NCBI RefSeq assembly: GCF_003576645.1
Contig: NC_044922.1
Span: 10,018,921 to 10,082,920, forward strand
Source of the DNA: Ipomoea triloba
Taxonomy: Eukaryota; Streptophyta; Magnoliopsida; Solanales; Convolvulaceae
DNA: 64,000 nucleotides
Direction: 5' to 3'
A model generated the notes under the pieces. The model searched no databases and was not told the origin of the DNA. It was given only the letters and a program-made list of their open reading frames with translations. Shown one piece after another: positions 36,103 to 48,679 of the stretch (positions within the stretch are counted from its first letter, which is position 1; each line of letters starts with the position of its first letter). Both the position numbers and the translations under genes were made by a program.

Positions 36103-37172
36103 TGATACACTCTCATTTGTACCTATTTTACTTGTGTTTTTATTTAGGTTTTATAATCAAATGTGTGATAAAATGTTGTGTCCAATGCTTATTTCCTCGT
36201 TTTCATATTTAAAATGGTATAATGCTTGGTTTAGATGTTTTTGATGTGTTTAGAAGTGCATTGGAACCATTTGTGAGCAAAAGCCAATCCAAAGGAGCCA
36301 AAGAGGTGTAATTCCCGCTACCATGGCGACATCTTGGTAATCGGACCATATCTCTTCCTATGAATATCCAAATGAGATGATTCTTGATTCATTGGAAAGA
36401 AGACTTTAAGGGCTACAACTCTTATGAAGACATCAAAGTGTAGATTGAAAGAGAAAATGGTCAAAAGATCAAAGAGTTGTAATTCCTGCTAAATATGGCG
36501 ACACCTCGGTAATTGGACCATATCTCAGCCTAGGAATATCCAAATGAGGTGATTCTTGAACCATTGGAAAGAAGACTTCAAGGGCTACAACTCTTATGAA
36601 GACATCAGGAAAATTCCTGGGACGCAGTTCCGAATTTCATCCTGATTTTGACCCTTTTCCCTTTTCCTGATGTCTTCATAAGAGTTGTAGCCCTTGAAGT
36701 ATTCTTTCTAATGGTTCAAGAATCACCTCATTTGGATATTCCTAGACTGAGATATGGTCCAATTACCGAGGTGTCGCCATATTTAGCAGGAATTACAACT
36801 CTTTGATCTTTTGACCATTTTCTCTTTCAATCTACACTTTGATGTCTTCATAAGAGTTGTAGCACTTAAAGTCTTCTTTCCAATGAATCAAGAATCATCT
36901 CATTTGGATATTCATAGGAAGAGATATGGTCCGATTACCAAGATGTCGCCATGGTAGCGGGAATTACACCTCTTTGGCTCCTTTGGATTGGCTTTTGCTC
37001 ACAAATGGTTCTAATACACTTCTAAACACATCAAAAACATCTAAACCAAGCATTATACCATTTTAAATATGAAAACGAGGAAATAAGCATTGGACACAAC
37101 ATTTTATCACACATTTGATTATAAAACCTAAATAAAAACACAAGTAAAATAGGTACAAATGAGAGTGTATCA
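36103..37172. mobile_element. Foldback element, near-perfect 500-bp arms, 5-bp CTAAC duplication
   Basis: The ends are TGATACACTCTCATTTG and its exact complement. The two arms are almost perfectly complementary up to a short loop near 36620-36650. CTAAC flanks both ends (36098-36102 and 37173-37177). The duplication CTAAC is part of the original LTR terminus. Each arm holds an internal direct duplication (twice 'gacatcttggtaat'/'gacacctcggtaatt'-type). No coding potential is present. It may be a Foldback-type or MULE-derived element. Confidence 0.88.
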
Positions 37173-37177
37173 CTAAC

Positions 37178-38220
37178 AATGGATGGAATACTTCGACTTT
37201 GATCTTCGTATTCAATGTCTAGATTAAGACGTGTAGAATGATGTTCAATCAGAATTCCTCTCAGTTGCTCATCTCTCTTGAAGAGTTTTCTCTCAAAACA
37301 ATCTATGCATTTCCCTACTTCTGTTCTTGTTCGTCTCTCATTGATACAGATAAAAGAGAGATCTTATTTATATTCAGTTAGGTTTACTAAATATTTCACC
37401 TTTTCTTCAATTTCATCTTATCTCTTGATTTTCATAATTGCTCGATCAAAATGAGCGGCTTAGATTTAATATGTTGTCTTTGCTATTTAAGTCAATAACC
37501 GCTTTTATCATTGACTTTGAATTTGACTTCTGCTATCTGAATATCCTTTGAAGCAGTGTGTTCAATAGTTGAATAAACTATTTAAGCATATGGACTCTAT
37601 TGACTCTTCTAATCCTATTTTGTCATAATAACTATGCCAATTACAATTTGGGTTCTAATTAATCTATCAACATTAATCGATAATAAGGAGGTACCAACAA
37701 AAAAAAAATACTATTAACCTTAACAAACAATTACACCAATATTTTGTAAGTTCCTATTATAGGTCTAACTTTATTGGCTGTTATTATATTTATATTATTT
37801 ATATTTATAGTAGATAGATTCTCATGTAAACCAAAGACTTACAATATAAATTTCTAGTAATTTTATTCCATCTAACCAAACAATATAATTTAAATTTTTC
37901 CTTTATTCTACTCATTATTCCTCTCCTATGATTCCATCCTTGCAACCAAACTCCACATCATATAATTTTGATATAGATGCACCAAAAACGCAAACTACAT
38001 TTTTGTTCCTCTTTTATCACAGTTGAGAAAAAAAAAACAAAAAAAAAAAAACCTTAACCTAAGGATCAAAAGTGACAAATAAAAATAGTCATACATCAAT
38101 TTTGATTGATTTTAACTTAGAGGATTATAAGTTGCATAGTCATAGTTGATTGACAAAAAAAAAAAAAAAAGGAATAAGAAAATAGTTAATAATTTTTTTG
38201 GGGTTTTAATCATTATCGAG
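37178..38220. other. Non-coding AT-rich DNA
   Basis: No gene is visible. 37690-37830 shares diverged wording with the arms of the MULE at 23560-23900 ('ggacctaactttattggc'-type), indicating an old relative of that element. Poly-A runs occur at 38030-38050 and 38150-38170. Confidence 0.45.
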
Positions 38221-38535
38221 AAATTATTGTGTAGACCATAACAAAAAATACAGTTAAATGTACATTTTGTGTACTGAATGTACATTATACAAAATAATGT
38301 ATTTTCAGTACTCAAATAATGTACTTTTTCTGAATACAATGTATATTTTTAATATACTAAAAATATATTATTTGTATACTGAATGTACATTATACAAAAT
38401 AATGTACTTTCAGTACTCAAATAATATACTTTCTATGAATACAATGTATATTTTTAATATATTAAAAATATATTATTTGTGTACTGAATATACATTATTT
38501 GATAGTGTGGTCTACACAATTCTATAGACGAATAA
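38221..38535. repeat. MITE-like element with internal duplicated units
   Basis: It begins 'aaattattgtgtagacc' and ends 'ggtctacacaattc.ata..aataatgatt', an inverted repeat. It holds about two and a half copies of a roughly 118-bp unit with GTACATTATACAAAATAATG and 'ttcagtactcaaataatg'. It is related to the element at 21130-21370. It lies about 200 bases upstream of the RPL18a gene. Confidence 0.65.
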
Positions 38536-38585
38536 TGATTGAATCATCATTAGTGCCCACTAAAGCCAGTTATATTTAGGTGACA

Positions 38586-38670
38586 AGCCCAATCTAAAAA
38601 TCTTTTATGAAATTTGATCGGCCCATCATAATTGCGAAGTAGGGTTCAAAAAGGCCCTATTCAAAACCCT
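38586..38670 (+). promoter_or_regulatory. RPL18a promoter motifs: site II-like and telo-box
   Basis: AGCCCAA at 38586-38592, GGCCCAT at 38620-38626, an AGGCCCTA at about 38652 and AAAACCCT at 38663-38670. Site II (TGGGCY) and telo-box (AAACCCTA) motifs are characteristic of plant ribosomal protein promoters. They lie 75-160 bases before the start codon. Inferred from motif and position. Confidence 0.6.
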
Positions 38671-38744
38671 TCTTACGGTTACTCCGCGGCGGAGAAAGAG
38701 AAAAATACGCAGAGAGGCTGTTCGTTGCTTTGCGCGATCGAGAA

Positions 38745-40271
<1,527 letters not shown>

Positions 40272-41049
40272 TTTGTTTGGTCTCATGCTGCCAAATTATC
40301 ATTTTCTTTCAAATTTTGGAGTATTTGTTTCTGTCAAGATATTGTCCTTAAAGATTCATGTGTTACTATTTTGATCTGTGACAATTTTTCTTTCTATAGC
40401 TGGAATCATACTACTAGTTACTTTCTACTTGTGCATTTTCTCTTTTAGTGTGATTTCTTCATGTGTCAACTTTTATAAGGACATTCAAAATAGATTGTTT
40501 TTCAATGAGACTGAGATCTGCTTTTAGAATTGTGTTGTTTTAATTTGAGTTTGTTCAGAAATTGGAAGTTATAGAGTAGGTTATTGTGCCATGTGGATTT
40601 CTTTTCTACAAAATCAAACATTATAAGGCATTAAAAAAATGTTTGGTGCACTGTTAATGTATGTGTTATACATCACTTATATCTCTTATACTAATAAAGT
40701 TAGGTAATTTGGCCAATAATATTGGTTCAATTTTCCTCTAAAATTACCTTATAAATATAAAGATATAAAATTAAGTATTAAAATCTAATATAAGATTTGA
40801 CCAATGAAATTGATACATGCACTTAACCATTTCTACTTTTTCTTATATATATATATTTTCAACTTGAGTTTAGTTTTTTTTTTTCTTCTTTTTTGGTTCA
40901 AATAAAACTAATGTATAAAAAATATATTATTAAAAAGCTCTAATTAAAATCTTTTAAATAACATCCATATTGGTATATTATTATTTTTTATTTTTAAATA
41001 AATCTACAGATACATAAAGGCATTAATTTAGTGTAATATTTATATACAT
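40272..41049. other. RPL18a 3' UTR and AT-rich intergenic DNA
   Basis: The 3' UTR follows the stop codon for perhaps 200-300 bases. From there to 41049 the DNA is AT-rich, with no gene seen. Confidence 0.5.
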
Positions 41050-41451
41050 GAGTTAATTCCATTTTTTGTCCTAGATTTATAGGTGACAATCCACTTGTAG
41101 TCTTTTATTTATTAAAACATCCTCATTTGGTCATAGTATTATTGTGGCATGACCAATTTTAGTCTTACATCAACAAAATCATTGAAATATCGTTAAATAT
41201 AAAGACATTTCAATCTTTTTATTAAAGTGTGTTAATCCGCTATATTTTTATATTTATTTTTTTTGAAAACATTCATAATTGAAGAACGAAATGTCCTTGT
41301 ATTTAACGATATTTAAATTGATTTGTTGATAAAAGACAAAAAATGGTCATGTCACAACAATACTAGGACCAAAAGTGGATGTTCTAATAAAAAAAGGACT
41401 AAAAGTGGATTGCGCCACCTATAAATTTACGACAAGAAATTGAATTAACTC
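41050..41451. mobile_element. MULE-type MITE with TTATATACAT duplication
   Basis: Left end GAGTTAATTCCATTTTTTG, right end the complement of GAGTTAATTCAATTTCTTG. Flanks: TTATATACAT at 41040-41049 and again at 41452-41461, a perfect 9-10 bp direct repeat. The interior carries 'ggaccaaaagtgga' words in inverted order. It belongs with the GAGTTAAT-terminated elements at 6536 and 22999. Confidence 0.85.
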
Positions 41452-41663
41452 TTATATACATTAAGCTTTGTTTTTATTAACATATAGAAATAACATTATA
41501 AACCTATTGCTAAAGATCTTGTGGCCAAGTGGCATGAAGTGACTCTTTTAACTGACTCAGTCATGGGTTCGAGCCAAAGTTGGGTCAATATTGACTTGTT
41601 GGGCTTTAGTAGGTTGAGAAAGTATAAAAAATGAATGAAAATACATATTATGTACATTTAGAA

Positions 41664-42012
41664 TAAATTTGACTTTTGGTCCACTTACTATTAATACATG
41701 AATCACATTTGGTCATTGACTATTAAAATTTTCTAATTAGGTGCATGATAATGTAATTTATATCACATTTGGTCATGCCAACTATTGTCGGAAGTGCCAC
41801 TTTCGGAATAAGTAAATGCATGCAGTGATCCTTCTAGAAGGAGCAAATGTAGTGCTCCTTTCGGGAGGAGCATTTCTGACGATGGTTGGGAAATTAGACG
41901 ACAAGATCAAATGTGATACAAATTACATAGTCATGCATCTAATTAGAAAATTTTAATAGTCAAGGAGCAAATGTGATTCATGTATAATAATCAAGGGACT
42001 AAAAGTGAAATT
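41664..42012. mobile_element. MITE-like inverted repeat (AAATTTGACTTTTGGTCC ends)
   Basis: The left end 'aaatttgacttttggtcc', followed by 'aatacatgaatcacatttgg', is repeated in reverse at 41958-42012. The middle holds GC-richer 'gatccttctagaaggagc' and 'gctcctttcgggaggagc' hairpins. No clean target duplication is visible, so superfamily is not assigned. Confidence 0.6.
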
Positions 42013-42049
42013 TTATATAAATATTATGAACATAGTACGAGATGAATGT

Positions 42050-42310
42050 TACTACCTCCGTCCCAAAATGGTTGTCTGGTTCGTTTAACGATACTTGACT
42101 GAAGTAATTTTTAATCCAATTTTTCATAATATTAAGTTTAGCATTAATATATAAAATTTATATATTTAGAAACTACATTAAAAGTACTATTAAACACAAA
42201 AAATTAAATTTAAAATAATAAAAAATTACTAAAGAAAATAAGCAAAAAAGAAAGAGCTGGTTTGACCAATGAATAGTAAATAGGACAGGTAAAATGGGAC
42301 AGAGGGAGTA
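42050..42310. mobile_element. Stowaway (Tc1/mariner) MITE
   Basis: The ends are TACTACCTCCGTCCCA on the left and the complement of TACTCCCTCTGTCCCA on the right, flanked by TA. CTCCCTCCGTCCC is the standard Stowaway terminus. About 260 bp. It interrupts a sequence that also occurs, uninterrupted, near 60730-60790. Confidence 0.92.
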
Positions 42311-42364
42311 TTAAATATGATGCGTCTATAGTAATATTTATGTACATTATTGTTTTTATGAATA

Positions 42365-44346
42365 CTAGTATTTACACCCATGCGATGCACGGAATGAGGT
42401 TGTTATAATATATTAAGAATATTTGAATGGATATACAATTGTTTAAATTATAACATCAAATATTATATAGTGCAAGTGAAGATATGAGTTGGGTCATTTA
42501 TGTTTGTTAATGTTACCATTGCTTGAATTCGAGTAAATAATTGCTCAAATTAATAGCTAATGTGTAGATGTAGGCATGCGGTGTTGTAACTTTAGAGATT
42601 TTATATATCATTGTTAGGAATTTTTAGAAATTGGCCCAATGTGCTCGTTCTCTGGCAACTTAGTTATAGTAATGAATTGCTATCCTAATTCATTTGTATA
42701 AATGATATATTTTTTGTCTAGATATATAGCAACTTTATCATTTTGAAAAAAAAAAAACATAATATCATTGATTATATTTACACATTATTGAAAACTTCTT
42801 TGTAGACGACATTTGAAGTCGCAACACAATCTTGTCCATCCTCATCTACCGCTAACACCTTTAGGCCATTAGGATGACTGACTCGGGAGAAAGCCACATA
42901 CAATTGATCGTGACTAAAGACCGGTTTTTTTAGCAATAACCCAAGGTGAGTTAGTGTTTGGCATTGGCTTTTGTTTATAGTCATGACATATGCAAACATC
43001 AACGGGAATTGTTTACGCTGGAACTTGAAGGGCAATCTCGTATCAGAAGGACTAAGAGACATTCGGGGGATAAGAACTTTGGTCCCTTCATGTGTCCCAT
43101 TAACTATTCTTGCTTCGACAATGTAATTTGCCAATCTTGTGATAATGAGCCACGTTCCGTTACAAAGACCAAGAGAGTGGTCTATGTTCCGCAATAACAT
43201 AACAGATGCACCAACCTTTAATGTCAATGAATGATTAGGAAGACCCGACAATCTCAAACTATTTAAGAATTCAGGAGTGTGCACTTCTGATAGATTTTCA
43301 CCGTTTAAGAATTCAGGAGTGTGCACTTCTGATAGATTTTCACCGCCTGATTATTCAGGAGTGTGCACTTCTGATAGATTTTCACCGCCTGATTCTGCCT
43401 TACACAAAGAGTCAGATAGATTTTCACCGCCTGATTCTGCCTTACACAAAGAGTCATAAAGATTTTCACCGCCTGATTCTGCCTTACACAAAGAGTCATA
43501 ACTTAAATATGTTCGTCCTTCTACAGTATTCATGTCGCACATGTACTGATTAATTTGATCAACGACATCTAAAGTCGGCGAGAGGATCGCTCGGCCTTCT
43601 AGCTGCGACTCATCAAGCATGCCATATCTCGAGCTTGGGAATGTGCTCTCAACTATAGTTGCTATGGGATCGTGTCCACACTTCAACAAAATCCTTGCCG
43701 GAATATCGATATTAGATAAACCATTGTTTACAACCCCTGCAATCCCATCTCCGATGTCTGCAATCCCATCTCCGACAACTTCTGGTTTTGTTGCTTTCGG
43801 ATTAACAGGTAGGATCTGTCTAAAATCGCCGCCCAAAACTATTGTCTTTCCACCAAAAGTCTTTTCAGCACTACCCGGTATGGCGAACCTCAATATGTCC
43901 CTCATGGTTTTGTCCAAAGCCTCAAAACAGTATTTGTGCGTCATCGGTGCTTCATCCCATATTATCAATTTGCTCCTTATTATAAGCTCAGCAAGGTCGC
44001 TACCTTGCGATATATTGTCTGTTCCTCCGTAACCATACACAAAGAATAATCCACCTCCATTTGAATCCATATCATTCATCACAGAGTCGTAAACATTCTT
44101 TTGTTTATCGGTCAATTGTGTTACCAATGCCTCATGCTCTGTCTTCAAAGATTCCTTGTCATACGCCAACTCTTCGGCTATCAACATGTTTTCACTCAAA
44201 TCCATGCTACTTTCACCTGGAATTGGCATTTCCGAAAAGTCTTTCAAGCTTTTTCCCCACGAAGATAGCAAATTCTCCGACTCCATCAAAGCAAACTGTT
44301 TTTTATCTGAATCCGATAACAATGTATTCATCCTAATGTATAACAA
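42365..44346 (-). mobile_element. Helitron fragment (3' end and helicase)
   Basis: On the minus strand the 3' terminus is a short hairpin (CCGTGCATCGCATGG, 42378-42392) followed by CTAG at 42365-42368 and then host T, the typical plant Helitron end. Upstream on that strand is the helicase described next. The Rep endonuclease part and the 5' end are missing; the satellite sequence starts at about 44336. The length left is therefore a lower bound. Confidence 0.8.
42778..44346 (-). pseudogene. Helitron PIF1-like helicase, internally deleted
   Basis: One minus-strand frame with a single TAA (43351-43353) covers the C-terminal half of a PIF1-type helicase. Motifs: QKNVYDSVM, then FFVYGYGGT, where the Walker A lysine should follow; instead the chain jumps to NISQGSDLAELI, so Walker A and about 60-80 residues are lost. 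Then IIWDEAPM (Walker B), GGKTIVLGGDFRQILPV, SGLPNHSLTLKVGASVMLL, and YVAFSRV near the end. The region 43271-43500 repeats 42-bp units, and the TAA lies in it. The helicase would unwind DNA during rolling-circle transposition. Given the missing Walker A, it would be inactive. Confidence 0.9.
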
Positions 44347-44462
44347 TGTTTTAATGTTATAGGATTTCGTGTTTTAATATTATTGTACTTCTAAAATTAT
44401 TTTATTGTTTTAATGTACAATATTTTAGTCGGGAAATAGGATTTTGTTTTGGAGGATTTTGT

Positions 44463-44504
<42 letters not shown>

Positions 44505-44661
44505 CTTCAAAACGAAATCCTATTTCCCGCCCAAAATATTGTACAATCAAATAGTTACAACACTAAAATATATTAAAAGTACAATAATATTAAAACACGA
44601 AATCCTATAACTGTTTGATTGTACAATATTTTGGGCGGGAAATAGGATTTCGTTTTGAAGA

Positions 44662-44687
<26 letters not shown>
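44336..44687. repeat. Satellite fragment left of the LINE
   Basis: Carries the same words as the main array ('taatgtataacaatgtttt', 'aggatttcgtgttttaatatt', 'gggaaataggattt'), then an inverted copy (44505-44610), then a forward copy to the TA tract. The LINE poly(A) starts in that TA tract. So the main array extended here before the LINE landed. Confidence 0.85.
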
Positions 44688-44694
<7 letters not shown>

Positions 44695-44752
44695 TCTTTA
44701 TAAGCCAAAAATTTATTGATATAAGCGTCTAGGAGCTGAAAAACCCCTAAGA

Positions 44753-47700
44753 TCATACAAATAAGAAGAGAACCGATTCCGGCACCAAATCGAAAGAGAA
44801 GAAAACAGTAGGTTCGGTGCAAGAGAGGCCAAAAGAAGCTAGTGCATCAGCAGTAGAATTTGCTTCACGGTAGACATGAGAAATTGTAGAATTGTTGAAA
44901 GCAAGATATTCCTTAATGCGAGCGATTGCATCTCTAATCCGCCATGGAATCTGAGAAGCTGGAGAAGAAATGAGAGAAGCCAGGAATTTGGAATCAACCT
45001 CAATATACTGGGGCCGTTTAGCCGTAAGATCACACCAACGGAGGGAAAAATCCAAAGCAAAAGTCTCTGCCTCCAGTGCAGATGATGCAGCAATAGGGAA
45101 GGCCAAGGCAGCTATAAGAGTTCCACTGGAGTCACGTAAGCAGGCTCCTCCTGCACTTCTCAATGAAGAAAAGGCTGCATCGGTGTTGAGCTTTAATCGT
45201 CCAGTAGGTGGCCTAAGCCACTTAATCCATGAAATAATAGATCTTTTCTTGGGAGCGAAGGTAGCAATTAGGCCTTCAGACAGCAGTAAGGAGTCAGTGG
45301 ATTTCAAAAAAGCAAGTGGGCGAGCGATCGACATGTAAAAAGATTTCAAAAAAGCAAGTGGGCGAGCGATCGACATGTAAAAAAGATGGCGTTTGATGCT
45401 CTTGATTAATTGCAAACTAGTCACTTTGACCCCGTCGAAAATAGCCGAATTATATGCTGTCCATAATTCCCATAGAATGAAGCTAGGCAAAATCCCATTG
45501 AAAATATGAACAACAGAGCCACCATTCGAATGTATCCACCAAGTATGGCAAATGGAGCGAAAGGACGTGACTTGACTCAATGCAATACCAAAAATTGAGC
45601 CAAAATGGTGCCAAACCGCCTTAGCAACTTCACATGAGAGAAAACAGTGTTCCATTGAAATATTTGAATTCCAGCAGAAAGGGCATACCGTGACCAGGTT
45701 GAGACCGAAACGTAGCAAAGCTTCTGGGAATGGAAGAGCACGTCTGAATAGTCTCCACATAAAGATTGATATTTTCAGTGGTATGTTGCGGTTCCAAAAA
45801 CACTGCGCTGATAGTGTTCTACTTGCTTTCGGGCGGAAGAAATTGTATGCCGAAGCAATGGAATGTTCCCCATTGCTCGAAGGAGTCCAGATTAGACCAT
45901 TTGAGGAGTCCATCATACAATCCTCTGCTTCATCTGCAATTTTTATCATTCTTTTCCAGATATGGGAGTCAGATGGTCGAGCATCAAAGATAGGGCCCGG
46001 ATATCTATGTCTCATAAAGCTACTCCAAATCGAGTCGGATGATCGAAACTTAAACCAAAGACGGGAAGCAAAGCCTGCTGAATTGCCGTCACCGATCTAA
46101 TTCCCAAACCTCCCTCATCTACTGGATAACATACCTTGCTCCAAGAAGTCCAATGATACTTGTTGCGGTTGTCATTGGTGCCCCAGAAAAATCTAGCAAG
46201 GCGTCGTTCTATCTCGAGTACTATTTTACGCGGTAGCTGTACTACTGCCGAGGAGTACATCGGAATGGACATCAACACATGTTTGATTAGTGTTAATCTC
46301 CCTCCCGGAGATAAGAATTTTCTTTGCCAACCTTGAAGACTGTGATCAATTTTCTCTAGAATAATCTGGTAGTAAATTGCCAAATTTCTTCCTTTAAAGA
46401 GGTTGACTCCCAAGTATCTGAATGGTAGGGTGGAGGATTTCATGCTTAAAGTTCTTTCCATTATTCGGAGACGATTTGTTGGGTAGCGCTTTGCTGTCAC
46501 AAAAAAACTCTTTTGAAAATTTATTCGTTGCCCAGATGCCAATTGATAGCGTGAGAGAACTGTGGATAGCCTTTTGAGAGAGGTCTTTCCTCCATTTGTG
46601 AAAATCAGGAGATCATCTGCAAAAGCAAGGTGAGAAATGGTAGGAAGACTCGGGCAAGTGTAGTATGGAGAGATTAAACTTGAGCCAACCTCCCTTATCA
46701 GTGCACTGGACAGAGCCTTTGAGACAATAATGAAAAGAATTGGCGAGAGCGGGTCGCCTTGCTTGACTCCTCGAGTTGGAGGGAAATAACCGCAGCTCAC
46801 TCCATTAACCAAAATAGACAGACGAGTTGAAGCTAGATTGTTCAAAATCAGGTTAACAAACTGCAGGTCAAACCCAAACTTCAACAAAATTGCCCGAAGG
46901 AATGGCCATGCCACTCTATCAAATGCCTTCATCATGTCTAGTTTCACTGCAACATTAGATCCTCTACATTTCTTATTAATGTAGTGGATTAACTCGTGTG
47001 CTAAAAGCACATTATCTTGAATGCTTCGGCCACTTACAAAGGCAGTTTGCTCCCTTGAGATCAACTTGGGAAGCAAATTTTTTATCCGTGTCATGATGAT
47101 ACGGGGAAAAACCTTGCTGATAAAGGTGCAAAGACAAATGGGTCTAAAGTCTGCAAAAAAATCTGGATTCGATTTTTTTGGGATTAGCATTATTTGGGCA
47201 CTACCTATAGATTGTGGTACTGGAACACCCGCAAAGAAATCTAGCACTTCCATGTAAAGATCATCTTCAATAATGTGCCAACAGTGTCTGAAAAAGGAAC
47301 CGGAGTAACCATCGGGCCCTGCAGCGCTGTCCGGGTCTAGGGCCCAGACTGCTTCTTTTACTTCCTGGTTTGTGATAGCAGTTGTAAGAGTGGCATTCTC
47401 CAAGTCTGAAACAGAAGGCTGGATGTTTGCTATGAATGGATCTACATCTGAGCATGGTTCTTCTGAGTATAATTTAGAAAAGAAAGAAACAGCTTCAGAT
47501 TTGATTAGCTCCTGTTCAAAAATAAAATCTCCATTTGAACCTCGGATGAAGCTAATTCTCTGTCTCCTGTGACGATCCCGGACCGAGTTATGAAAGAATC
47601 TAGTGTTGGCATCTCCTTCACTAAGCCATTTCACCCTTGCTTTTTGCTTCCAGAAAATTTCTTCTTGTCTTAAGGCCAGCAATAAATTTGCTTGTTGTCT

Positions 47701-48660
47701 TGCCATCTGTTCTCGATTCTCCGGGGTAGCATCTATATCAAATCGTGATTCGGCCTCTGCCGTCGCAACTTCAGCCGAACGAACCTTATCAAAAACATTT
47801 CCAAACACATTTCGATTCCATTCCCGAAGTGCAAGCTTTAATCTTTTTAGTTTAAAAGCAAATGCTCTCATACCACCTCCAAAAGCCGGTGCGTTCCAAC
47901 TAGAAGAGACAAGATCGTCAAAACCATGATAAGTAATCCACATATTTTGGAATCGAAACTGCCTCGGTCCAGAAAAATCTTCTTTATGTCCACTGAAAAG
48001 TATAGGGGCGTGATCGGACGATGTACGGCTGGACATTCCTGCTCTGGCATCAGTGAAAAAGTCTCTGAAGCTAGTAGACATAAGAAATCTGTCTAGCCTC
48101 TTCCAAACTCTGCCGGTTCTTCTAATTCCAGACCAAGAATAAAAACCATCTACCGTGGGCAAATCATACAAGTTGCAATCTGAGATAAAGTTGGATAAGT
48201 CCGCAATACTATTAAGATCCGGGATGGAACTTCCCCGGTATTCCGAAATGGATGAAATAGCACTGAAGTCTCCACCGATTAAAACAGGTGTTCCTTCAAC
48301 TAACAGCTCACTCAGTTCGGCCCAAAGAGTTTGACCCTCCACCCGGGTGTGTTTGGCATAAACAGCAACAAAACAGAACGAAAAATCCCAAGGAGTAAAT
48401 TTAACTTCACAGCAAACATATTGATCAGAATCATGAAGGACATTTATGGAGAAAACATCCGACCAGAATAGCCAGATTTTGCAGCTTTGGGATGCAAAGG
48501 AGAATTGGAGATTGAGTTTTCTTGCGAAATCTTCAATACGATCAGCAGTAAGAAAAGGTTCACTAATAGAAACTAAGTTGACCTTCTTGTGTCTAATTAA
48601 TTGGCGAAGCCTGCGACACGAGGATGACAAGCCACGCACATTCCAGAAAAGCACCTTCAT
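44753..48660 (-). pseudogene. LINE ORF2: endonuclease, reverse transcriptase, zf-RVT, RNase H
   Basis: Begins MKVLFWNVRGLSSSCRRLRQ (EEP endonuclease; catalytic region includes GGDFSAISS and SDHAPILFS). Reverse transcriptase follows with AAGPDGYSG, KLDMMKAFDRV, GVKQGDPLSPILF and HLAFADDLLIF (FADD near 46610-46626). After GGLGIRSVTAIQQ the frame shifts by one base near 46060-46085, and the protein resumes at about 46080. zf-RVT (about 45860-45640) and an RNase H domain (KLNTDAAFSS, ALEAETFALDFSL, about 45190-44830) end at 44753. A 42-bp duplication (FYMSIARPLAFLKS twice) lies at 45301-45384. The enzyme nicks target DNA and primes reverse transcription of the LINE RNA. Confidence 0.93.
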
Positions 48661-48679
48661 TTAAGACGGTGAGAAAAGG

